Below, piece after piece: positions 43,311 through 53,871 of a DNA stretch of 64,000 nucleotides. The notes under the pieces were generated by a model. It searched no databases, was not told where the DNA came from, and saw only the letters and a program-made list of their open reading frames with translations. The stretch spans positions 1-64,000 of the forward strand of contig MCFE01000113.1 of NCBI GenBank assembly GCA_002104905.1, given 5' to 3'. Position numbers and translations under genes: made by a program. How positions within the stretch are numbered: position 1 is the stretch's first letter; each line of letters starts with the position of its first letter. The DNA is from Basidiobolus meristosporus CBS 931.73 (Eukaryota > Basidiobolomycota > Basidiobolomycetes > Basidiobolales > Basidiobolaceae).

Positions 43311-43841
43311 ATGTCTCTTGCCAAACAAAACTTTGCCACCGCTTCCGAGGAAGGTATCAACAACCAGATCAACATGGAGTTCACGGCCATGTACACCTAC
43401 ACCTCCATGGCCGCCTACTTCGACAGGGACAACGTCGCGTTGCCTGGCCTAGCGAAATTTTTCCGGGATAGTGCGGAAGAAGAGCGTGAGCATGCACAGA
43501 AACTGATTGACTACCAAAACCAAAGAGGTGGCCGGGTCAACCTTCAGTCGATCCCAAACCCCTCGTGTGAATGGCAGTCTGCGCAGAATGCTGTGGAGGC
43601 AGCCTTGCAGCTCGAGAAAGATGTCAACAAATCCTTGCTGAACCTTCACAACATCTCAGCAGAAAATGGGGACCCGCAGTTCTGCGATTTCATCGAAACC
43701 CACTACCTCACTGAGCAGGTCGAATCCATCAAGAAGATCTCCGACCTGGTGACTCAGCTGAAGCGTGTGGGTGGAGACGGCCTGGGTCTCTATCTTTGGG
43801 ATCGCGAGCTGCTCCATCACGGCACCGCCACTGGTAATTAG
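43311..43841 (+). CDS. Ferritin, H-type with complete ferroxidase centre
   Basis: Iron-storage protein that oxidises Fe(II) and builds a mineral core inside a 24-subunit cage. 176 residues in one exon, starting MSLAKQNFATASEE; two upstream in-frame codons add only a short leader. All six H-chain ferroxidase ligands are present by alignment: Glu in NMEFTAMYTY (27), Tyr (34), Glu and His in EEEREHAQK (62, 65), Glu in LEKDVNKSL (107) and Gln in YLTEQVESI (141). No targeting peptide is seen, so it is probably cytosolic. A spliced paralogue is transcribed divergently from the same 488-bp region. The coding GC is high and codon bias strong, suggesting good expression. Confidence 0.95.
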   Translation: MSLAKQNFATASEEGINNQINMEFTAMYTYTSMAAYFDRDNVALPGLAKFFRDSAEEEREHAQKLIDYQNQRGGRVNLQSIPNPSCEWQSAQNAVEAALQLEKDVNKSLLNLHNISAENGDPQFCDFIETHYLTEQVESIKKISDLVTQLKRVGGDGLGLYLWDRELLHHGTATGN

Positions 43842-44565
43842 TGGCTGGTATGATCAATCGCCCTTTTCATATTAGTATGGATTACTAGCTAGCACTGATC
43901 ATTGAGTGTATATATGTTACTATCCGAAATAAACTAACCCTTTCCGCAACATATCAAGAGAGACCTTGTTGGGAAGATGTGCGCTATCGTAGGCAGCGTG
44001 GCATTTTTGGGCCCAGTGACGCCCTTGTTGTGTGTGGGGCCCCGCACAATTTCCCATTGATAAGGTCTCAGATGGCATCTGATTCATTCCTCTGCTTACA
44101 CAAAGCCAATAGAAGCACCCTGTTGAGAATGATTCATGGCAAAGTAAAGGGGCCCCACAAAATTATTATTGGTTGGACGGGTGCATTAACGAGCGACAGG
44201 GCTGATATGCACCATTCAGGACATGTTGACGAGCATGGATTTACTGACCCACTTCACAACCACCCATGTCTCACGAGGGAATGAGGCCGATCAGGTGGAC
44301 ATTCTGGGCACCAATCTCACTTGCGCCATAAAACCCGCGCCTGCACACAGCATCAAGTACTAGAGATAATTAATGTATTAATAGTTATCATCAATATTAA
44401 TCCCCTCGGTTCTGAGGAATGTATGAAGAAGGTGGGTGGACGCACAATGTTAGTAGATTATTCACTGATTCCTTGGGGAGGTTTAGCCAAATTTAGGATG
44501 AATTACATGTGGGGAGGTTTAGGTCTAACATTCATGGATTTACCGGCGGTATGTATGGATGGTGA
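43842..44565. other. Intergenic between convergent ferritin and RhoGAP genes
   Basis: No coding signal that I can support; should hold both 3' UTRs. Confidence 0.5.
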
Positions 44566-45959
44566 TTAACACTCGTTGTGGCTCTTCTTGGGATGGGTGT
44601 ATGCTAAGCGGTTAGGTAATGTTAGACTGCGGCGGATGTTGTTGGTGATTGGGATGGAGCCAATGATCGTGGGCTCGCACTGGGGATGATGTTGGTAGAT
44701 CACCAACTTGGGCTTCAACTTCTCATGCTCGACAAGGGCGATCTTGAACGTGGCAAGCTCCATCGGCTTGGTCTTATGAATGAGATGCTTCTTCCCTAAC
44801 GACAAGGTGCGGATCAACTGACGGTTCAGCGAGGGCGATGCACTGGTTTTACTCCGTTTTAGAGCTTTCACGTCTGACTGGGTATCTATCTCTAGGGTGG
44901 GCTTCTTGACCGGTATGGGAGGTAGCTCTTTTTGTCTACCAAGCGCATGACGAGCCATGCTCAGACGATCATGGTTTTTGATCAAGCTGGCAACCACGGC
45001 TTGAGAAATCTTGTATTCCTCCGGGCTCAGCTCATGGATCGGGTGGGCCAGAATACAAGGTTGAAATACGCAAGCGAGATTGGTCGTATTCATCAGTGTT
45101 TGCTCCGCTTGCTCGGCGAAGAATGCGAGTAGATCCAGGATGTAGATCAACAAGGCTTGGTGTGCATGTGGTAGATACACCATGGATGCCTGGAATGCTT
45201 TAACTAGCCTCTCTTCGTCCATACGGTACTCATCTACACCCGCTGTCAGTTACACTGGATCGACAATCAGCAGCTTTTGAGGTTGTTCAGGCTTACCATA
45301 GACTTTCCTGAACAGGAAGTACAGCTGGTGGATGATCACCGGTTCTGGTAGACTGTTCAAGTATCGCCGAAGAAGATTGGCTGCATCATGGACCGTGTAA
45401 CTCTCGAAAGTCACATCTCTTCCGAAATCCGGCGCCAGGTCAAAGAGAGCCTGAATCTCATTCACTCGCTTGGCTGAGCCGTTCACACGAAAAATCCCTT
45501 TGGTGGCCTGAGCTGAGCGAACAGTTGGTGGGCGAAGTCATGGGACGGCTCAGAAGTGACGATCCACATACCATGTTTCCGCAGGAACTCGCCACACTTT
45601 ATAATGACAATGGGCATCGTATAGCATAAATAGCCCTCATTTGGTCTGATGTTGATCTTGATTCCCGCGTATCGTATAGAGGATGCGATGGGTGCGCCAA
45701 AGATCGATCTAGGAATCTCTTTAGGGTAAAAGGCTGGGGGCCGGTTAGAGTGGATTTGGTCGATGTGAGGTCGATGGGTCCTACCTTTTTTCGTCCCCCC
45801 TCTTCTGATGGTGAGCTTCCTGGCCGACAGGGTTTTCGTTCTGGTGACCACGTTCTTCCAGCGCTCCTTGATGGTCGGTTTGACCGTTTCGTTTTTCCGG
45901 ACGAAAAATCGGGTAAGCTGCTCCCAATGGGAGCGTTTGGGCCTCTCTTCAGGGGACAT
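44566..45959 (-). CDS. RhoGAP domain protein
   Basis: GTPase-activating protein for Rho-family GTPases. Exons on the minus strand: 45785-45959, 45572-45733, 45297-45512 and 44566-45233 (406 residues). A basic N-terminus (MSPEERPKRSHWEQ) leads into the RhoGAP domain: IFGAPIASSIRYAG, PIVIIKCGEFLRKHG, the arginine finger in GIFRVNGSAKR, LLRRYLNSLPEPVI and NTTNLACVFQPCIL. A basic Ser/Thr-rich tail follows. The acceptor of intron 1 is ambiguous (45734 or 45719; both keep phase), and intron 2 (45513-45571) uses the AG that restores ATKGIFR. No membrane, SH3, PH or FCH domain is seen, so the target GTPase cannot be inferred. Confidence 0.85.
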
Positions 45960-46677
45960 ATATCGGCAGCTTGATGATATACGATACTGCCACCGAGCGA
46001 ATGATATCTGGTTTCCGGGGAAGAATTTTACGAACGCACTTTCAGTAACAAAGGTTGTCGCGGGAATGTAGGGAGGCAAAGGTGAAAAGAACAATGCAAG
46101 CAGCGACGTCTCTTTTCTTTGGTGCGCAGATGGAGCGACCAAAAAGAAGGGGGTACATGCCACTCGTGGCCGATTATATTGCCCACGTTCCTTAGACCTA
46201 TCAATGTTTGTAACTGATGATTGCAACCATTGGAGTGAATGAAACTCCCGTTTACATCGTTTGAGTCTTGAGAGGGTAGGTTGGTCCTGAGATTCATTTG
46301 TTGGCCAATCACTCTTGAAATCATGTAGGAAGTGACGGACACGCATTACGGCGATCATGTCAGAATGAAGATCTTCGTATGCAGGTGATACACTTGGGTG
46401 CTAGATTAATGTTGGCAATGCAAGATGACGATTTCCATGTTCATTTATTGCTCACATTTGCACACAATTAATGATAGTAAGATATTAGGCGGTAGTCATA
46501 CGAGAGTCAATGGAGTTATACAAAGGCCAACTGGATCAAGAAAAAATGGTTCGCAGGCGCTCATTTTTTCCCAAAGAAGTTGAAGGTAAATAGCGATGAT
46601 CGCCCAGGGGATTGGGCCGATATTGAGGAGCTTGATGAAGACCGAGCCAGGGTAGGGGCTTCGGTCACAGCAGCGAT
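45960..46677. other. Intergenic: RhoGAP promoter and 3' end of the coiled-coil gene
   Basis: The frame of the RhoGAP first exon stays open upstream to 46358, but nothing in it resembles a domain. No other gene seen. Confidence 0.5.
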
Positions 46678-49600
46678 TCAGCGAGACATCATCTTGTGCA
46701 TTTCTTCCTGCAGTTGGTTGATGAGCTTGATCATCTGGCTATTTTCATCACGAAGGCTCTCCACTGTCTGGTTGAGTTCGACAATCTCGTGCTTGTGGTG
46801 AGCAATTTGAATTTCCAAGTCTTCGTTAGTAGCCTTTAGCTTGCTCCCTTCACTGCGTAGCAAACGCTCGCTTTCCTCGGACTCTCGTCGCTGGATGGTT
46901 TCAAGTGCGGCCAAGTCATCCTCATACCGCTTCTTCAGCTGCTCCAACTCTTGCTTCTGCAAATCAGTCAGGCTGTCCAGCTTCTGTTTCATATCCTGGA
47001 TCTCTTTATCTTTGCTTTCAAGCTGGCTGGCGTAGTGGGCATCCATTTGCTCCATGTCACTTTCATGCTTTTGTGTGATGGCGCTCATCTGATCCTGAAT
47101 ATCAGCGAAACCAGCGACCTCTTCCTTCAAACTGGAATGCGCCTTACGTTCTTCTTCGAGCGCTTCTTCAGATTTCACCAGTTTCTCATTCAACTGTTGC
47201 TCAACTGATTGGGTAGCAATCTGAGAAAATTGTTATAAATCAAGGCATCAATACCATGTGAAACGGTTCCAACTTACTGCGATCTCTTCCTGCAAACTGG
47301 TTTTGACTCTAGAAACCTCCTCCTCCTTGGCGGCGATCTCGGACTGGTGATTAGTGCGGATTTGCTCCAACTCCAGAATATGTTTATCTGTGAGATTTAC
47401 CAGTTGCATCCGAATTTCCTAAATCCAATATATGAATTCCTAGGCTTGCTACAACGAAGTAACAATCTATGTGAATACCTCGACCTCCCTCTTCAAGGTG
47501 GCTCTTTCTTCTTCCACACTAGATAGTGAAACCTTCAGGGCCTCGACCTCTTTGATCTTCACATTGAACTGCTCCTCAAACGACTCGTTTGCCTGACTCA
47601 ATTCGGTATCATACTTGGCCTTCATGGAGTCTAGCTCTGAGGTGCTGCTCTGTCGAAGGGTTTCCAGTTCTTGATGGATAGCATCCAATTCGGCAGCTTT
47701 GGTGGTTGCTTCTTCCATTACAGCATTTACCTTTTGAAGCTCGGCATCATGATCAGCCTGTAACTTCTCAAATTCGGACTTGTGCTTGTTTTGAATGTCT
47801 TCTAGGGCCTGTGCTACGGAGTCATCGATCTTGGCCTGTAAATGCAAACTGTCAGTAAGTCTTTGAAAACTTCTGTTGTTCTCACAATTACCTGAAGGGA
47901 GTGCTCGGCGTTCTTGGTGGATTCCTCGTACTCTTTCAAGGTAGACTCATGCTGAGTACGAAGCGATTGGATCTCAGCACTGAGAGAGCCGATCTCTACC
48001 AGGTTAGCCTCACGCTCCCCACGAAGCTTGGCAAGTTCTCCTTTGGCTTCATCCAACTCCTGTTTCAACAGAGAAATCTCGCCACTATGACTTTCGCTCA
48101 AGCTTCGAATCTTGTCCTCATGCGAACTGATAAGCGATGCGATTTCAGAATCACCAAGTTGGACCTTTCTTACGAGCTCCTCGGTTTCGAGCTTGATTTT
48201 TGCAATCGACTCCTCATATTGCCTATGTAATTGCTCCAGCTCCTCGATATGCTGAGCTTTAACATTTTCCAACTCTTTACCAACACGGGCCATTTCAGTT
48301 TCCAGTTCAGTATCTGGCAGTGATTTTTCTTGTAGAGATTCCATCTCGTTTCGCAAAGCATTGAGCTCCTCCTCATGAGTGTTTTCCATAGATTTCACCT
48401 TGTTGGCAAGCTCTTCGTTACTTTGCGATAACTCACTTCGTTGTGTCTCAGCAGTCCCCAATGCAGCTTGATGCTCGGCTTGAAGGGTCGCTACCGCTTC
48501 AGCATGCTTCTCGTTAAGTTGGCTAATTGACAATTCTACCTCTGCATTTCGAGTAGCAATCTGCCCCTCATTTTGCTGAGAGGCCTGTAGTTTTTCCAAT
48601 TCACCCGTGAGGGCTGTCACCTCACTCTGATGCGAGTCACGAAGGGCCTCCAGTTGACGCTCATATTTCTCCTTAAGTGAACTCAACCCAGCTTCACGTT
48701 CCTCAGCTCGTTTGATCATTTCACTCTTTTCACGTTGGACTTCATCAAGAGATGTACGATGGTTAACAGCTAAAAGCTCCAAATCTTCGGCATGTTTCTC
48801 TCTCAGCTGGCTCATCTCATCGGTAAGCCTTTGTATCTCCATTTCGTAGGAGTCTTGGGAATCGCGGTTAGTAGCCTGCGTGTTCTTCAATGACTCCATC
48901 TCCTCGGTCAGCTTTTGAAGATCGTTCTGATGCTCAGAAATAAGCAAGTTCAGCTGCTCTTGAAGCAAATCTTTAACCTGGCTGAGCTCTAGGGCAACAG
49001 CATTCAATTTTTCGGACATTTCTTCTTTCTCCTGCGCTGTCTCCGATAGAGAGGCTTGACTGGCTGTACGCATGGCTTCCAATTCAGCCTCGTTCTGCGC
49101 TTTGGCGGATTCCAACAAGGAAGTCAGTCTAGCAACTTCGGCTTCAGCTGATTTAAGCTCCTCAGCCCCGGCGGATCTAGAGCTTTCAAGTTCCTTTAAT
49201 CTTTCGCTCAACTCATTCATCTCTTTCTCATGGGCTTCCTTAAAGGATCCTATTTCAGCTTGATGGGCCAGTTTCATAGATTCCAAATTGGTGGTTTGCG
49301 TCTGTTCCATGGGCTCGATTTCCCTCGCATGGGTGCTACGAAGTGCCTCAAGCTCCTCAGCGTGCTGAATTTCCAATACCTCTAACTTCTCTCTCAAGGC
49401 TGAGATTTCCGATTCTTTACTGCTTCGATCAAGTTCATGCTCCGCCACCGAGCTCTTCAAAGATTCCAACTCGGTGGAGATCATAGCAACGTTGTTCTGG
49501 TGACTTTCTTGGGCAGCCTGCAGCTCTTGCGAATGCTCCTCCCTCAACCTCTCCAATTCTGAGGAATTCGCTTGGAATTTCTCCGCCAGTTGCTCCTTCT

Positions 49601-52136
49601 CGGCCACCATGGAAGCAAAGGTGGCTTCCTGCTCCTCACGGAGAAGATCTATCTCCTTACTGTGCTGCTCTTGGAGAAGGCGAATCTCTTCAGCATGCTT
49701 GGATTTAGTGTTTTCCAATTCTTCTGGCAGGCTTTTGAGTTGGTCAAGGTCCACATCTGGATCAGATGCCGATTGCGATTCCTTTAGTATCTCAAGGTCT
49801 TGCCCTAATTTCTCTATCTCAGAAGCGTGAGCTTGGCGTAATTGCGCAAGTTCCTCGGCATTTGATGCTTTGAGAGTATCCAACTCTTTGATGTTTTCTT
49901 CCAACTGCTGAGTCAGTTTCTCAATCGATGCTTGGGCTATAGCAAGGGCTTCGTCATGCTGGGAACGAATGGTTTCCAATTCGTGAGTATGGTTAACCTT
50001 GAGCGCCTCAACCTCACTGTTTAGTTCCTCGATGGCCGATTCATGGGCTATCTTGAGGGAGTCAATTTCATCACTTTGCAATGATCTGGTGGTTTCCAGT
50101 TCGTTGAGTTGCATGGCCTTTAATTCTTCAATCTTGTCGTTGAGTTTCAAGACTTCAGACCGATGATTCTCATTTAAGCTTGTCATTTCCTCAGAGTGCG
50201 ACTGCTTCAATTCCTCTATGTTGTCCAAAGAAGTCTGGTGGTCTTTGTTTTTCTCCTCCAGTTCTTTGAGCTCCGTTTCATGCTCTGATTTTAGGCCTTG
50301 GATTGCTTCCTGATGCTCCTCTATGACTGCTTGTAGCTTGCTTGTGGCCGCATCAATCTCACTTTGGTGTTGTGTTTTCAATTCCTCCACTGCCTCACGA
50401 TGAGAGTTGGTCAGCTCTTCAACCTCCAGGCTGTGCTGCTTTTGGAGTTCCTCAATCTGATTGTCGAGCTCCTCCAAAGCTTGGGATTGGTATGAACTGA
50501 GCTTCTCCGAAGTTTCGAGCTCGTGTGTGGTGCGGAGGTCATCCAATTCTTGAATATGCTGTTGTTTTAAAGTTTCCAGATCCTTCTTCAGCCCTTCAAT
50601 GAGCAAGTCTCTTTGCTCAATGTCACCACTAGAGATCTGGGCTTCGAGCTCCTCTCTGAGCTGTTGAAGCTCCTCAACATGCTTTGATTTGATATTAGCG
50701 ATCTCTTCCTCAAGTGTGTGAATGCTGTCCTGATGCTTCGCCTCAATGGAGGTAAGGTTTTCCTCATGCTGCGTGTGGATTCCTTCTAACTCTTGGGAAT
50801 GTGACGCTTTTAAGGCAGCTAACTCTTCATCGAATCGTTCCTGCGCTGCCTTAGACTCATTTTGGAGTTGCTCAAGCGCATTCTTATCCTCAGTGTTCTT
50901 GCTTTGCTCCAGGGCATTCATCTCTTCCTGGTGGGCATCCTTTAATGCTAGGATTTCTTGCTGGTGTTGCTCCTTCAATTCCTGAAGGGTCTGCGAATGC
51001 TCGTTGTGTATGCTATCTAACTCGGATTTCAAGGTCTGCACCTCTTGGGACAAAGCATTGATCTCGCTTTCTTTCGCGAGAATAGCCTCTTCGTGAGTGC
51101 TCTTCAAGGTATTCAATTCAGTATCATGCCCCTGTTTCAGATTCTCCATTTCCTCAATGTGGCTGTTTTGGAGGGACTCGATTTCCTCTCTGACTACATC
51201 CTCGGTAGGGGCATCGACATTGGCGCTTGGCTCGATGACTTTTTCCTTCAATGCCTGCAGTTCGGATTCTCGGTTCTGGAGAAGCTCCTCTTTTTCCGCT
51301 AGCGTTTTGGTGACTTCGTCGTACTTCAGCCGCAACTCCTCCAGCTCGGTGGTTAGTTTTCCAGCTGAGCCGACCGCACTTCTTGTCGTGGTACCTACAG
51401 GCTTCTTTTCAAATGCGGCCACGCGGTCGGCTACTCGACTTCTGGCGGAGTTGGTTGTCGAGGCGGAGCCAGCTGGTGGTGCTTTTTTAACCGAAGGAGT
51501 GGAGGGGGTCGTCGCAGTACTGGTACGGGCGAGAGGTCTGGTCGCGGGGGTTGCTGGTGTCTTTTGAGCCAGAGTGCTCTTCGCCAAGGTGGGAGATTTT
51601 GTTGCGGAGGTCACAGGCCTTGCAGTCCCTTTGGCGGTGACAGGAGTTGTTACACTAGGCTTAGTCGTGGCGGTTGAGGCTCGCGAGATGGGAGTTGTTG
51701 CTCCTCGACTTACGGTTGGCTTGGTCGTAGTTGGGGAGCGAACTGAAGAAGCCGAGGGTTTGGTGGCGCCCATAGATTCCCGCTTAGCCCGAGTAGAGGT
51801 TGGGACTTTAGTAACCACAGGAGGCATGGAACGTCTTTTGGACGGATCCACAGTTTTTTTGGTAGAGCTGGTGGAGGTTGAAGAAAGCCTGGAGGCAGGT
51901 CTAGAGGTTTTCTCAGCCTCACTTACAGGAGTCTCTTGTCCCTCCAAGTTACCTTCCGAAGCGGTCTTTTCGTTGGATTGAGGTGGCTTGTTTTCCGACT
52001 CTGAGTCATCGCTGATAGGCTGGGGTTTCAATGGGCTGTCAAGAAGACCATCTTGAAGCTCGGCTTGGGAAGCTTCAAATTCAGCCCTAGTTGTGGTGGG
52101 GCAAGGAGTTGGGGGTTCAACAGTCATGGTATCCAT
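46678..52136 (-). CDS. Giant coiled-coil protein with Ser/Thr/Pro/Lys-rich head
   Basis: 1761 residues in four exons: 47892-52136, 47479-47835, 47278-47418 and 46678-47220; the three introns are 56-60 nt and keep phase 0. Residues 1 to ~265 are low-complexity and basic (TKPTVSRGATTPISRAS-like), resembling the microtubule-binding heads of some MAPs, but no CAP-Gly, motor or TOG domain is visible. From ~270 to the end it is almost unbroken coiled coil without proline. Many heptads carry a His before an acidic pair, as in SHSQELEGIHTQHEENL, giving a recurring H-x-x-E-(L/I)-x-x-L pattern. A cytoskeletal, spindle-pole or vesicle-tether role is plausible but unproven. It could be mistaken for myosin tail, Uso1 or Mlp proteins; no specific match is claimed. 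Confidence 0.85.
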
Positions 52137-53404
52137 TTGGTCTACAGAGAGAAGAAAAACAGGTCAGTAAAGCAAAAGTGGGCAGGATAGATAAGGACAT
52201 GAGCCCACCTCAGATTAGGGAAGCCTAAGAATTAAAGTGGTACTATACAGATACAGACACAGGGGAACCTGCTAATGGATTGAGTAGGTTAGTTCGAATA
52301 GTCCGGCTTTAGACAGAGAAGCAAGAATCCCTAGGGCGATGGTGGACTAGTATTAATGCTCAGAGTGTACGGGGCCTGAAGGGGTCAACCAAGTCGGGTA
52401 TGTCCATAATCTATTTTAGCTTAGCCAATCGTGGGTTGATCTCTATATTATCCCTTAATGCCAAACCAAACTTTAGCGGGCAATTTGCAACACCCAAAGT
52501 GATTTGGTTCACCTTGATTGGCATGATAGCAGATGCCTTAGACTCCTTATTTTGTACTTGTGCTACTGGTTTGCGTCGCACCTCATTGAAAATTTTTGAT
52601 TGTTTCGCCCAAAATCCGATATATATTGGTGGAGTGGTGTGTGAAATGATTGCAATTTGGGATGTTGCTTCAAATTCCCCTTCACCGATATCACCAATGC
52701 GAAGCATGTTGCCAGACTCCCCTTGTAATGGAAATTGGTGTTAGCTGTTGCATCTTACCATACCAACCTATTACTGGCTGATTCCACAGGTTCTGGGCCT
52801 TAGGCGAGGGATTAATTTGTCCAGTGCTTTCTCCATACCTTGATTCATCCGTTTCCATCATGCTGGCTGTAGATTTTCCCTCAACTTCTTTGCTAATGGA
52901 GTCTCTGAATTCAATGTGTTTGTTATGGCTTCTCCCACCTCCATAAATAATTACAACTGAGAATTTGAAGGAAAAACACCAGCTAAATGCCAGCACCATA
53001 TCACTTGAATACAAGCAGAATACTTGTAACTTATCAGATGAATTCTGAGTATGAGGTTTTTCATTGGGATGTTAAAGGGAAGATTTTTGTGTACACAGTA
53101 GTTCTCTCAGTTCCACTAGCCCATAGAAAATTCAAGTATGGTTCCATATTGATAATCCTGAGATAAATTGCAGTAATAGCTATTGGTAAGATATATTTCA
53201 CAATCTGAATGCAACCCAGCCTCTTGGCCTGCCTCTAAGGTAGAGTCACCATCTTACTTTGGGTACTACTGCTTCCAAATAAATATAAATAGATATAGCT
53301 ATATTTGTAAACTATGCTTCAGACCAACTAGTTGAGCAACTAATCTGAGAGGATATTTAGGCACTAATACAGAATCTACAACACTATCACTAAATATTGA
53401 CATT
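52137..53404. other. Upstream of the coiled-coil gene; contains an unassigned coding-like segment
   Basis: 52137-52400 is the 5' flank. On the minus strand, 53014-52411 has two overlapping open frames in different frames (107 and 98 codons) that would join with one shift near 52700. They have amino-acid-like composition (e.g. MLRIGDIGEGEFEATS) but no family I recognise. It may be a relic of a mobile element next to the transposon block. Confidence 0.35.
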
Positions 53405-53518
53405 TGTTGTAAAAGTCTGTAGCTACTCCTAGGTATTCACTTAGCCTAGGCACTTAGATTCTTACCTACAAGCTGTATAGACTTATGACCAAATTCCTTG
53501 CTGAGATTTACTTGGAAC
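53405..53518 (+). repeat. Left piece of an older copia LTR, split by element 2
   Basis: Starts TGTTGTAAAAGTCTG. It continues after the insertion at 57786-58018; together the two pieces make 347 bp, the family's LTR length. Confidence 0.9.
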
Positions 53519-53867
53519 TGTTGTAAAAATTTGTATTTCCACCTAAATATTCACCTAACTTAGTCACTTAGATCATCACCTTCAAATCCTAGAGAATACT
53601 GACCAAATTCCTTGTCGGGATTTACTTAGAATATTTTCACCAAAATACCAGGTACCCAGAACATGAAAATTTGATAAGTTGTCCAAACAGCCCCAAACTT
53701 TGCACACAAGTACTTGGGACCTTCCTTAACCTATTCTATGTGTTTGTAATGCCAAGACCAGGTAAAAGTATAAATACTACTTTTACATTCAATAAATCAT
53801 TAAGTGAAAACCACATAATCTACTTGTTCTCCAAATCACTTCCAATATCTCCAAGACTCTTACAACA
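53519..53867 (+). repeat. Left LTR of copia element 2
   Basis: 349 bp, TGTTG...CAACA, followed by the GGTTATGAGCCCC primer-binding site. Confidence 0.95.
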
Positions 53868-53871
53868 GGTT

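Noticed and set aside
47901-51981. Several plus-strand frames over the coiled-coil gene
   Set aside because: Antisense shadows of Glu/Leu/Ser-rich heptads.
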